Assembly: GCA_937910905.1 (NCBI GenBank)
Contig: CALEPV010000043.1
Coordinates: forward strand, 1 to 64,000
Direction of reading: 5' to 3'
Origin: an uncultured Prevotellaceae bacterium
GTDB lineage: Bacteria; Bacteroidota; Bacteroidia; Bacteroidales; Bacteroidaceae
Length of the DNA: 64,000 nt
Shown piece after piece: positions 35,623 to 43,757 of this stretch. The position numbers and the translations under genes are program-made. The notes beneath the pieces are model-generated. The model was not told the origin of the DNA and searched no databases. It saw only the letters and a program-made list of their open reading frames with translations. Each line of letters begins with the position of its first letter. Position 1 is the first letter of the stretch.

Positions 35623-36783
35623 ATGAAACTTACAATTGAAGATGTCCGCAGCCGCTTCATCAAGCACTTCGATGGCAGCACAGGCTCCGTATACGCTGCT
35701 CCCGGCCGTATCAACCTCATTGGTGAACACACCGACTACAACAATGGTTTTGTGTTCCCGGGTGCAGTGGAACAAGGCATGATAGCAGAGATCAAGCCCA
35801 ACGGCACACGCAACGTCGATGTTTACAGCATCGACCTCAAGGATCGTGTGCAGTTCAATCTCGACGATGAGCAGGGACCGAAGGCAACATGGGCCCGCTA
35901 CATCTACGGTGTATGCCGTGAGATGATGGCTCTCGGTGTGCCTGTGCAGGGCTTCAATGCTGCTTTCGCCGGCGATGTGCCTCTCGGTGCTGGCATGAGC
36001 AGCTCCGCAGCCTTGGAGAGTGTGTTTGCCTTTGCACTCAACGACCTCTTCGGCGACAACAAGATTGAGCGTCTGGAACTGGCCAAGGTAGGTCAGCGCA
36101 CAGAGCACAAGTACATCGGCTGCAACTGCGGCATCATGGATCAGGCTATCAGCTGTCTCGGCAAGGCCGGCAACCTGATGCGAATGGACTGCCGCTCCGG
36201 TGAGATTGCCTACTTCCCCTGGAACCCGCAGGGCTACAAGCTTGTTCTGGTGAACAGCTGCGTGAAGCACGAACTGGCCGGTTCGCCCTACAACGACCGT
36301 CGTCTCAGCTGCGAGCGTGTGGCTGCTGCCATCCATGAGCTTCACCCGGAGGTGGAGAGCCTGCGCGATGCAAGCTACGAGCAGCTCGACGAGGTTCGCG
36401 GCAAGGTGAGCGAAGAAGATGCCAAGCGGGCTGCCTACGTCATCGGCGAGCGCGAGCGTGTACTGAAGGTGTGCGATGCACTGGAGGCTGGCGACTACGA
36501 GACAGTAGGTCAGATGATGTACGAGACCCACCACGGCCTGTCGAAGGAGTACGAGGTGAGCTGCGAAGAGCTCGACTTCCTCAACGATGTCGCCAAGGAA
36601 TGCGGCGTGACAGGTTCGCGCATCATGGGCGGCGGCTTTGGCGGTTGCACCATCAACCTCGTCGACGAGCACTACTACGACTACTTCGTTAAGACCGTAA
36701 AGGAGAAGTTCAAGGCTAAGTACGGCAAGGAGCCGATAGTTATCGATGTTGTGATTGGCGACGGTGCCCGCAAGCTCTGCTAA
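35623..36783 (+). CDS. galK: Galactokinase
   Basis: The 386-aa GHMP-family kinase phosphorylates alpha-D-galactose at C1 with ATP, the first committed Leloir step. The galactose signature is PGRINLIGEHTDYNNGFVFP near residue 25, the ATP-binding loop is GDVPLGAGMSSSAALES near 118, CGIMDQAIS carries the catalytic Asp, and the third motif is IMGGGFGGCTINLV near the C-terminus. Length is normal. It is the last gene of the galactose operon and is followed by a strong terminator. galT and galE are not in this window. Confidence 0.96.
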   Translation: MKLTIEDVRSRFIKHFDGSTGSVYAAPGRINLIGEHTDYNNGFVFPGAVEQGMIAEIKPNGTRNVDVYSIDLKDRVQFNLDDEQGPKATWARYIYGVCREMMALGVPVQGFNAAFAGDVPLGAGMSSSAALESVFAFALNDLFGDNKIERLELAKVGQRTEHKYIGCNCGIMDQAISCLGKAGNLMRMDCRSGEIAYFPWNPQGYKLVLVNSCVKHELAGSPYNDRRLSCERVAAAIHELHPEVESLRDASYEQLDEVRGKVSEEDAKRAAYVIGERERVLKVCDALEAGDYETVGQMMYETHHGLSKEYEVSCEELDFLNDVAKECGVTGSRIMGGGFGGCTINLVDEHYYDYFVKTVKEKFKAKYGKEPIVIDVVIGDGARKLC

Positions 36784-36807
36784 TAGTAAGACAACATAAA
36801 CACTATC

Positions 36808-36838
36808 CACCCCAATCGGTTCAATACTGGTTGGGGTG
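36808..36838 (+). terminator. Intrinsic terminator of the galactose operon
   Basis: CACCCCAA (36808-36815) pairs perfectly with TTGGGGTG (36831-36838) over a 15-nt loop, and is followed by TTGTCGTTAT. It lies 25 nt after the galK stop. Confidence 0.8.
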
Positions 36839-36908
36839 TTGTCGTTATATAGCTATGATGCTGCATAATAAACCTGGAACCGCAGGCGGCTCGCCTGCAT
36901 AATTTCAC

Positions 36909-37032
36909 TCAACACCGCGGTGCAGCACCCTCAACACCGCGGTGCAGCACCCTCAACACCGCGGTGCAACGACCTCTACACCGCGGTGCAACGACCTCTA
37001 CACCGCGGTGCAACGACCTCAACACCGCGGTG
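36909..37032. repeat. 22-bp tandem array of CACCGCGGTG palindromes
   Basis: Five complete 22-bp units start at 36909, 36931, 36953, 36975 and 36997, with a sixth partial unit at 37019. Each is a CACCGCGGTG palindrome plus a 12-nt linker of type CAGCACCCTCAA or CAACGACCTCTA. Units abut directly without unique spacers, so this is not a CRISPR array. The linker-palindrome arrangement resembles single occurrences at 61-84 and, weakly, 14869-14892. Confidence 0.85.
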
Positions 37033-37367
37033 ATCAACAGGGTTCGATACCATCAAAACATGTTTTTGGATTGAACTTTGACCGTTTTTTGCCAAATGAT
37101 ATCACTTTTACACCTATTTGCACGCCCATTTGCACTTTTTAAACAGCTGTGTTGCAGGCTATTATCTCAGTTAGTGATATTAGTGATATTATTTTTGGGA
37201 AAATCATATGTAGTATGTGCTTCGTGGTTATAGCCTGAACGTGAATTAGGCGTGAATTAGGCGTGAATATAGGGTAGGGCACAACCTCGTTTGTGTGGAT
37301 TAAGTGTATTTTTGAGTTCATCTCATCGCATTTCTCACTCCCTCGCAACGAAATAGTTGCATTTTTG
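37033..37367. other. A/T-rich spacer without genes
   Basis: I see no convincing coding sequence. Short direct repeats are present: CATTTGCAC-type at about 37113-37136, GTGATATTA twice near 37173, and an 11-bp GTGAATTAGGC motif twice plus a degenerate third copy at 37240-37273. Their role is unknown. Confidence 0.5.
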
Positions 37368-37398
37368 TTTGGAGTCTCACCATTTATTCCTACTTTTG
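37368..37398 (+). promoter_or_regulatory. Promoter of the secreted-protein gene
   Basis: TTTG (37368-37371), 19 nt, TACTTTTG (37391-37398). The spacing and -7 box are identical to those of the leuB promoter. Initiation would be near 37405, leaving a leader of about 255 nt before the ATG at 37660. Confidence 0.75.
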
Positions 37399-37404
37399 CC
37401 CCGT

Positions 37405-37659
37405 GCAGCCCGCAGCAGCGAGCTCACATATTACATATTTTGCTCAATCGTCCTGCCGAATTGCGACCTCGATAGGGATTTTACGAGCATGTTTATACCG
37501 TGTTTGAAGCTGCGCTATGCGCAGACTTCGCTGTTACGGTATATAGGCTGTCGCAAGCCTGGCAGGACAATGGCAGGTCTGCGCTTTTCTTATGGCGTTA
37601 AGTTAGCTAGGCTTTGCCTTCTCATCATATGGAAATCAACAAACCTAACTAATTAACAA
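37405..37659 (+). ncRNA. Long structured 5' leader, possible cis-regulatory RNA
   Basis: Several exact complementarities are visible: GTCCTGCC (37450-37457) with GGCAGGAC (37561-37568); GCGCAGAC (37519-37526) with GTCTGCGC (37577-37584), followed by TTTTC; hairpins TGCGC-TAT-GCGCA (37511-37523), AGGCT-GTCGCA-AGCCT (37545-37560) and AGGC-TTT-GCCT (37609-37619). The two 8-bp pairings interleave, so they form a pseudoknot or are mutually exclusive, a layout seen in riboswitch-like leaders. I do not recognise a known class. The function is inference only. Confidence 0.45.
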
Positions 37660-39975
37660 ATGAAAAAGACTTTACTTTTATTATGTGCCCTGCTTGGATT
37701 GTGCGGTAGCGGGGCGTGGGGGGAAGATGTGACGGTTACATTCAATGATGGCGAGAATGATATTTTATTTGGCTGCACGAAATCTAGCAGTACTCTTACA
37801 TCTAATGCAGCTAGTGGACTTGCTGGTGTAACATTTACATGTTCGTTCATTGATCAATATACAAGAGATAAGCTCGTAGCTCTTAAACCTTCCGCTGCAC
37901 GCAGTGCATATAAATGTACATTTACTGCTCCTGCGGGTTATCTTATAAAAAGCTATGAGATAAGTGCAGTTATTAATAGCGACTATCCCTATAAAATAGA
38001 TACAAGCACGAATTATGATAACAGCACTGCTACTGATATAAATTCGACGGAACAATACACAGATATAAACCACGCCCTAACAACATCGGCAACTACAGCT
38101 TCATTTTGGCTATATTTGGATGCTGCGTCACTGGCAAGTGGTTCATGGCTGAAAGTTAAGATACTTAGAGTCGTTGTTGAAAGGGATCCGAGTAAGATCT
38201 TTGCGACTTATACTGTTGTTGATGAAGATACCCAAGTTTTAGCAGGAACTGCGGCGCAGACACTTAATAGTGCTCCTAACATTTCTAATGCTATGGGTAC
38301 AAATAAATCATCAGCACTAAATATGTATGCAAGCTATGCAAACGGTTATTGTACATATGAGTATTATAGTGATGCCTCATGCGAGACATCGATAGCAACA
38401 CTTACGGATGATTGTACGGTATATGCAAAAGTTGCCAGCACCAGCAGTCTGCCTATAACATACTCATCCAGCATCGACGCTATTGATGCAACCTTATATA
38501 CAATTAAGATTAATGGTTATTCCATATATGTAGAAAACAATACGGTTACAAAATCTTTAAGCAATATCGTAAGCGACTACGCTCAATGGGTATTCACAGG
38601 TTCCGTATACAATACTTATATATACAACAAAGGAGCACAAAAGTATTTGGTGATGAGCGACCATACATTTGCTTTAAGTGATGATCCACAATCTTGGATA
38701 ATATGGAAGCACCAGAAAGATGGCTATTCTTATCTGTATTACCAGAGTGATTATTATTTCCCATTTGTTGACAGCAGTGAAAGTTTAGGTTACTCTTACG
38801 GTCCATATAATGATAATGGCACTTCATCAGCAGTTGCATTTACAGAGGTTGTACAAGAGTATAATACCAGCGTTAGTGCTGATATCCAACCATATTTCAC
38901 GACGGGGGTAGGATCTTATTTCGGATTGAAATCTTCGGTATATGACACCTATTATTCGCGCGTAACAGCAGCTACCTCAACTTGCACATCAAGTGAGTAC
39001 GCAACCCTATTGGGTATAGTAGAAGATGCATCCAATTTCGAATACCCCGCCACTGGATACTATCGAATCAGAAACTATAATGGCGGTTATATTGGAAGAA
39101 CCTCAGGCAGTACTACTGTTAGCAATCTTGCCAGCAACGATGTAGCTTCAGTTATATATTTAACACGGAGTGGTGAGGAAGGATCCTACACTTATACAAT
39201 GAAGATGCAAGGGGAATCATATACGGAACAGACGGGTACATTCAGTCTAACCGTAGCAGCACCAGGTTATTTCTATATGAATGATCGCACAACAAACAAT
39301 CTTTTTGGATATCACTATAAAAATGGCACGGGGGTAACCCATAATAATCTTCAAACTGCGGGTGATGCTGCGAAGTGGAAAATTGAAGATGCCAACAACT
39401 TCTCCGTAACATTGAACACTATAGAAGGAGACGATAACAACTATGCTACATTGTGTGTGCCTATGGAGGTGACGATGCCAGCTTCTACGGCGGCATATAC
39501 CATTAGTGTAAGCGGGAGTGAGGCCACTCCGTCGGTAGCAGCCGCAGCAAGTGGCACTCTGACAGCGGGCACCCCAGTACTGCTTATGGGTTCTGCGTCA
39601 TCTGCCACTATGACGATAAACAATAGTGTTGCGCCTGCTACAAGTCCGACATCAGTATCGGGCAACGATCTCACCGGCACATTTGTCAACACAACAATAG
39701 ACGGATCAACGGACTATGTACTGGGTACAGATGAAACAAAAGTGGGATTCTTCCATTGGGATCGAAATACATTGAGCGCTAATCGTGCATACATTGATAC
39801 TCCAGCTGGAGTGAAGGGCTTCTTCTTGAACTTCAACGATATATACAACTCAATTGATGCCGCTCGACAAGTTACAGCAACGGACAGCAGGATATACGAT
39901 ATGCAAGGACGCCAGGTGGCTCAGCCCGCACGCGGCCTCTACATCGTGAACGGCAAGAAAGTAGCAATCCAATGA
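37660..39975 (+). CDS. Secreted protein with short type IX-like C-terminal tail
   Basis: The 771-aa protein has a signal peptide (MKKTLLLLCALLGLCGSGAWG). The long beta-rich, Ser/Thr/Tyr-rich middle has no domain I can name. The last 30 residues (RIYDMQGRQVAQPARGLYIV, then NGKKVAIQ) match the short C-terminal module common in Prevotella secreted proteins and resembling type IX sorting domains. Segments such as GYYRIRNYNGGYIGR and NNYATLCVPMEVTMPA recur in large Prevotella surface or protease-like proteins. Codon and base composition are clearly more A/T-rich than the flanking sugar genes, suggesting a different history. A 61-aa peptide gene follows 26 nt downstream. Confidence 0.8.
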   Translation: MKKTLLLLCALLGLCGSGAWGEDVTVTFNDGENDILFGCTKSSSTLTSNAASGLAGVTFTCSFIDQYTRDKLVALKPSAARSAYKCTFTAPAGYLIKSYEISAVINSDYPYKIDTSTNYDNSTATDINSTEQYTDINHALTTSATTASFWLYLDAASLASGSWLKVKILRVVVERDPSKIFATYTVVDEDTQVLAGTAAQTLNSAPNISNAMGTNKSSALNMYASYANGYCTYEYYSDASCETSIATLTDDCTVYAKVASTSSLPITYSSSIDAIDATLYTIKINGYSIYVENNTVTKSLSNIVSDYAQWVFTGSVYNTYIYNKGAQKYLVMSDHTFALSDDPQSWIIWKHQKDGYSYLYYQSDYYFPFVDSSESLGYSYGPYNDNGTSSAVAFTEVVQEYNTSVSADIQPYFTTGVGSYFGLKSSVYDTYYSRVTAATSTCTSSEYATLLGIVEDASNFEYPATGYYRIRNYNGGYIGRTSGSTTVSNLASNDVASVIYLTRSGEEGSYTYTMKMQGESYTEQTGTFSLTVAAPGYFYMNDRTTNNLFGYHYKNGTGVTHNNLQTAGDAAKWKIEDANNFSVTLNTIEGDDNNYATLCVPMEVTMPASTAAYTISVSGSEATPSVAAAASGTLTAGTPVLLMGSASSATMTINNSVAPATSPTSVSGNDLTGTFVNTTIDGSTDYVLGTDETKVGFFHWDRNTLSANRAYIDTPAGVKGFFLNFNDIYNSIDAARQVTATDSRIYDMQGRQVAQPARGLYIVNGKKVAIQ

Positions 39976-40001
39976 ATGTGAAACGTAATAGAACTACAAC
40001 T

Positions 40002-40187
40002 ATGAAAAAGACATATAGCGTACCTGAAACACATATCCAACATCTTGAGCTAAACAGCAGCATAATGTACGTTGTGTCTAATACTCAAGCCGAAGGCAAC
40101 AAAGGTGGTTGGGTAAAGGGAGATGTAACCAATACTGCTTCAAGTCCCAACAACTACTCCGTCTGGGACGATGACTGGAGCAACTGA
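40002..40187 (+). CDS. Small 61-aa MKKTYxxPE-type peptide, function unknown
   Basis: The start at 40002 gives MKKTYSVPETHIQHLELNSS and so on; an earlier ATG at 39972 overlaps the preceding stop (ATGA) and would add 10 residues. The N-terminus (MKKTYxxPExxxxxL) and the acidic/aromatic end (WDDDWSN) match a pattern I associate with short, often multicopy Prevotella/Bacteroides ORFs of unknown function. The central part is Gly/Asn/Ser-rich. There is no signal peptide, and the GG at residues 35-36 lacks the spaced hydrophobic residues of a double-glycine leader. It is probably co-transcribed with the secreted protein. Confidence 0.6.
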   Translation: MKKTYSVPETHIQHLELNSSIMYVVSNTQAEGNKGGWVKGDVTNTASSPNNYSVWDDDWSN

Positions 40188-40192
40188 GTTGG

Positions 40193-40306
40193 TTCATGGT
40201 TAATGATTCATGGTTCATGGTTCACGATTCATGGTTCACGATTCATGGTTCACGATTCATGGTTCACGATTAATGGTTCACGGTTCATGGTTCATGGTTA
40301 ATGGTT
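40193..40306. repeat. Heptanucleotide tandem repeat (TTCATGG/TTCACGA)
   Basis: About sixteen consecutive 7-bp units of the form TTMAYGR begin right after the stop of the 61-aa peptide gene. TTCATGG and TTCACGA alternate regularly in the middle, giving a 14-bp super-period. It is non-coding. Confidence 0.85.
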
Positions 40307-40344
40307 GGCTGCGCCCAGATGGGAAAATGTCGCCACCCCCTGCC

Positions 40345-40390
40345 CCCAGGGGCAAGCCCCTGGGCTAATGTATTTGCCCCTTTCAGGGGC
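40345..40390. repeat. GC-rich double hairpin
   Basis: CCCAGGGGC-AA-GCCCCTGGG (40345-40364) is a perfect 9-bp stem with a 2-nt loop. GCCCC-TTTCA-GGGGC (40376-40390) is a 5-bp stem. There is no U tract. It sits between two heptamer tracts and is probably part of the same intergenic repeat complex. Confidence 0.6.
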
Positions 40391-40393
40391 GTC

Positions 40394-40482
40394 CTTGAAC
40401 CCTGAAACTTGAACCCTGAAACTTGAAACCTGAACCCTGAACCTTGAACCCTGAAACTTGAAACCTGAACCCTGAACCCTAA
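40394..40482. repeat. Heptanucleotide tandem repeat (AMCYTGA)
   Basis: About twelve 7-bp units alternate among ACCCTGA, AACTTGA, AACCTGA and ACCTTGA. The reverse complement of the same motif appears at 57388-57407, in the uxuA-uxuB spacer. Confidence 0.85.
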
Positions 40483-40542
40483 TTATCGTGGCTCTATAGA
40501 TTCCAATATATATAGAGTAGTAAAAGTAAAAGTTTGTTTCGG

Positions 40543-40574
40543 AGTGCTGGGCCGTGAGGTTCGGCACTTCTTTT
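40543..40574 (+). terminator. Hairpin with GUGA tetraloop and U tract
   Basis: An 11-bp RNA stem (40543-40553 with 40558-40568, including three G-U pairs) closes on GUGA, a GNRA-type loop, and is followed by TCTTTT. It is a good intrinsic terminator candidate, about 355 nt beyond the small peptide gene. It would end transcription before the arabinose cluster. The rest of 40188-40747 holds repeats and the next promoter but no gene. Confidence 0.5.
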
Positions 40575-40654
40575 AGTGATGATTAAATCACTTAGTGCGT
40601 TATTTAGCCCTTTGACAACAACTGGCAGCAAAATGGAGAGCGAAAGCAAAAAAA

Positions 40655-40698
40655 AGTGTGAAACATACACTCCATTTCGGAAATATGACCTAACTTTG
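40655..40698 (+). promoter_or_regulatory. Promoter and palindrome upstream of the arabinose cluster
   Basis: TAACTTTG (40691-40698) is a perfect -7 box. The palindrome AGTGT-GAAACAT-ACACT (40655-40671) ends 19 nt upstream, exactly where -33 would be, and no TTTG is present there. This is a plausible site for the AraR-type regulator encoded three genes downstream, but that link is inference. Confidence 0.5.
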
Positions 40699-40747
40699 GG
40701 GCGTACAAGTATGTGACACTAACTAATACATTTATAACTGCTATTCC

Positions 40748-41953
40748 ATGAAACATCTACTCAAAGGCGCACTCGCAGCCACAGCAGTCGTTGCATTACT
40801 GGCTGCTTGCGAGACTCAACCCGTTGCTGACAATGGTCTGACAGCCAGTGGACTCGATCCTCAGGCCTTCGTTGACACCATCGGGGGCAAGGCTACTGCC
40901 CTCTACACGCTGAAGAATGCCAACGGCATGGAGGTGTGCATCACCAACTTCGGTGGTCGCGTGGTGAGCATCATGGTGCCCGACAAGGACGGCAATCTGA
41001 AGGACGTGGTGCTCGGCTTCGACAACGTGCAGCAGTACGCCGACAGCGAGAACTCACCTTCCGACTACGGCGCAAGCATCGGCCGTTATGCCAACCGCAT
41101 CAGCGACGCTTGCTTCTCCATCGACGGCATCGACTATCAACTCGTGGGCAACAACGGCCCAAACAATGCTAACTGTCTGCACGGCGGCCCTACAGGTTGG
41201 CAGTATCAGGTGTACGACGTTGATACCTACAACGACAGCACCCTGATCCTCACCATCGTGTCGCCCGACGGCGACAACGGCTTCCCTGGCGAGGTGCATG
41301 CCACAACCATCTACAAACTCACTGCCGACAACACCCTGGACATCACCTGGGGTGCTGTGACAGACAAGGAGACAGTCATCAACCAGACCAACCACTGCTA
41401 CTTCAACCTCAACGGCGACCCCAGCCGCGTGGGTACAAACATGGAGCTGTACGTGAATGCCGACTTCTACACACCATCGGATGAGAATTATATCCCTACA
41501 GGCGAGATACTGCCTGTGGACGGCACTCCGTTCGACTTCCGCTTCGCAAAGCCTCTGTCTGAGGTCGTGGACGACACCACCTTCATCCAGATTAAGAACG
41601 CCACCGGCGTGGACCACAACTTCTGCCTGAACACCTACAACCACGAGACAGGCGAGGGCGACGACACAACGCTGGCTGCTGCTCTCTACAGCCCTGAGAC
41701 AGGCATCTATCTCCAAGTGTTCACCAACGAGCCAGGCATACAGGTCTATACCGGCAACTTCCAAGGTGTGGGCCAGGAGGCCGACATCGTGCGCAAGCAT
41801 GGCATCAAGTACCCCAAGCATGTCAGCGTATGTCTGGAGAGCCAGAAGTACCCCGACAGCCCCAACAAGGCAGGTGCCAACTGGCCATCGGCCAACCTGA
41901 AGCCAGGCGAGCAGTACTACAGCCACTGCGCATATAAGTTCACCATTCGATAA
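40748..41953 (+). CDS. Lipoprotein aldose 1-epimerase
   Basis: The 401-aa epimerase carries a lipoprotein signal (MKHLLKGALAATAVVALLAAC), so it acts outside the cytoplasm, probably in the periplasm. Catalytic motifs are intact: NCLHGGPTGWQYQVYD, NQTNHCYFNLNG, GVDHNFCL, NEPGIQVYTGNF. Compared with the cytoplasmic galM at 32874 the canonical TNHxYFNL motif is preserved. It is first in a cluster with a Na+/sugar symporter, AraR and AraD. It would supply the anomer that the transporter takes up; arabinose or galactose are the likely substrates. Confidence 0.9.
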   Translation: MKHLLKGALAATAVVALLAACETQPVADNGLTASGLDPQAFVDTIGGKATALYTLKNANGMEVCITNFGGRVVSIMVPDKDGNLKDVVLGFDNVQQYADSENSPSDYGASIGRYANRISDACFSIDGIDYQLVGNNGPNNANCLHGGPTGWQYQVYDVDTYNDSTLILTIVSPDGDNGFPGEVHATTIYKLTADNTLDITWGAVTDKETVINQTNHCYFNLNGDPSRVGTNMELYVNADFYTPSDENYIPTGEILPVDGTPFDFRFAKPLSEVVDDTTFIQIKNATGVDHNFCLNTYNHETGEGDDTTLAAALYSPETGIYLQVFTNEPGIQVYTGNFQGVGQEADIVRKHGIKYPKHVSVCLESQKYPDSPNKAGANWPSANLKPGEQYYSHCAYKFTIR

Positions 41954-41990
41954 CCTTAGCTATTATTCATTAACTATATACATTTAACCT

Positions 41991-43757
41991 ATGAACATTG
42001 ATTGGACATCAACAAGTTTCATTTGGCTTGACTGGGCTGTGCTGTTGCTAGGCATCTGCGGCGTGGTCTGGGCCGTTTACAGCGCCATCGTCAAGGACAA
42101 GAAAGCGCAGCAGGGCGAGGACTCATCTGCCTACCTCTTCGGTAAGGGTGAGCCTTGGTACGTAATTGGTATGGCTATCTTTGCAGCCAACATCGGTTCT
42201 GAGCACCTCGTAGGTCTCGCCGGCACTGGTGCCAAGAGCGGCGTGGGTATGGCCCACTGGGAGATGCAGGGATGGATGATACTCATCCTGGGCTGGCTCT
42301 TCGTTCCGTTCTACCAGCTGATGATCAACAAGATGGGCAAGATCATCACCATGCCCGACTTCCTGAAGTTCCGCTACACACAGCGCACAGGCTCCTGGCT
42401 CTCTATTATCACCCTCGTGGCCTACATCCTGACAAAGGTCAGCGTAACGGCTCTGACAGGCGGTATCTTCTTCAAGTACCTCTGGGGTCTGAACTTCTGG
42501 GTAGGCGCAATCGGCTTGATACTGGTTACTGCCGTATTCACCGTGTTTGGCGGTATGAAGGGTGTGATGACGCTGTCCACCATTCAGACACCTATCTTGA
42601 TTATCGGCTCGTTCCTCGTGCTGTTCCTCGGATTGGCAGCTCTTGGCGACGGTAGCATTGTCGCAGGTTGGACGTCAATGATGGAGAATGCTCGCGCCAT
42701 GCACGATGGTTTCGGCATTAACCATATGTTCCACTTTAATGATGGAGTGGATAATTTCGGAGTGAGTCACCTACCTGACGTAGACCCTATGTATCATGAG
42801 TATCCAGGTTATGTTGTGTTCCTTGGTGCGTCCATCATAGGTTTCTGGTACTGGTGTACTGACCAGCATATCGTACAGCGTGTACTCGGTCAGGTGCCTG
42901 GTGAGGACAATGCAGAGGTGATGAAGCGTGCCCGTCGCGGTACTATCGCAGCAGGTTTCTTCAAGATTCTCCCTTGCTTCATGTTCCTTATCCCTGGCAT
43001 GATTGCAGCAGCTATGGCGGAGAAGGGTGCCATTGACCTCAGCGAAACGGATGCAGCTTTTGCCATTATGGTACAGCAAGTGTTGCCAGCAGGTATCAAA
43101 GGTATCGTCACCATCGGCTTCATCTGTGCCCTCGTGGCCTCTCTTGCAGCATTCTTCAACAGCTGTGCCACCCTTTTCACCGAAGACTTTTACAAGCCAA
43201 TGAAAAAAGGCATGTCTGAAGAGCATTATGTACTGATAGGTCGCATCGCAACGGTTGTGGTTGTACTTCTTGGCTTTGCTTGGCTTCCCGTGATGATGCA
43301 GATGGACACTCTATACAACTACCTGCAAGGCATTCAGTCGCTATTGGCTCCCGCTATGGTAGTAATCTTTGCTTGTGGTATCCTTTCTAAGAAGGTTACT
43401 CCGAAGGCCGGCGAGTGGACTCTCATTATAGGTTTCTTTATTGGTATGCTTCGCTTAGTGACAAACGTCATCACCGACACGGGCAATGCCGTAATGGAAG
43501 GTGCGTTCTGGGAGAACACCACATGGTTCTGGCAGACCAACTGGCTCGTGTTCGAGTGCTGGCTGCTCGTGTTCCTGCTGATATTCATCAGCGTAGTGAG
43601 CTTCTTCACACCTGCTCCTACACAGCAGCAGGTTGAAGCCATCACCTTCACATCTGATTTCAAGAAGTCAATCAAGGAGAGCTGGGGTGCATTCGACATC
43701 ATCGGCACACTCGTTGTCGTAGGTCTCTGCGCTGCTTTCTACTGGTACTTCTGGTAA
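41991..43757 (+). CDS. Sodium:solute symporter, sugar (SGLT-like)
   Basis: The 588-aa inner-membrane protein has about 14 helices of the LeuT-fold SSS family. IFAANIGSEHLVGLAGTGAK in the first core helix and SLAAFFNSCATLFTEDFYKP in helix 8 match vSGLT-type transporters, including the Na+-site Ser/Asn region. YWCTDQHIVQRVLG is also typical of SGLT. Located 37 nt after a lipoprotein epimerase and before AraR and AraD, it most likely brings in L-arabinose with Na+. In Bacteroides a transporter of this family sits in the arabinose locus, which supports the reading. The substrate is not proven. Confidence 0.88.
   Translation: MNIDWTSTSFIWLDWAVLLLGICGVVWAVYSAIVKDKKAQQGEDSSAYLFGKGEPWYVIGMAIFAANIGSEHLVGLAGTGAKSGVGMAHWEMQGWMILILGWLFVPFYQLMINKMGKIITMPDFLKFRYTQRTGSWLSIITLVAYILTKVSVTALTGGIFFKYLWGLNFWVGAIGLILVTAVFTVFGGMKGVMTLSTIQTPILIIGSFLVLFLGLAALGDGSIVAGWTSMMENARAMHDGFGINHMFHFNDGVDNFGVSHLPDVDPMYHEYPGYVVFLGASIIGFWYWCTDQHIVQRVLGQVPGEDNAEVMKRARRGTIAAGFFKILPCFMFLIPGMIAAAMAEKGAIDLSETDAAFAIMVQQVLPAGIKGIVTIGFICALVASLAAFFNSCATLFTEDFYKPMKKGMSEEHYVLIGRIATVVVVLLGFAWLPVMMQMDTLYNYLQGIQSLLAPAMVVIFACGILSKKVTPKAGEWTLIIGFFIGMLRLVTNVITDTGNAVMEGAFWENTTWFWQTNWLVFECWLLVFLLIFISVVSFFTPAPTQQQVEAITFTSDFKKSIKESWGAFDIIGTLVVVGLCAAFYWYFW

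Noticed and set aside
35599..36810. Minus-strand 403-codon frame opposite galK
   Set aside because: galK carries all galactokinase signatures; the opposite frame is a shadow.
36909..37032. CRISPR array
   Set aside because: Units of 22 bp are directly adjacent with near-identical linkers; there are no unique spacers, no leader and no cas genes.
40002..40187. Double-glycine bacteriocin or RiPP precursor
   Set aside because: GG at residues 35-36 lacks the spaced hydrophobic residues of such leaders, and no peptidase-ABC exporter or modifying enzyme is nearby.
40579..40592. Third copy of the 175-bp element end (AGTGATGATTAAAT)
   Set aside because: Only about 14 bp match, in A/T-rich DNA; chance similarity cannot be excluded.
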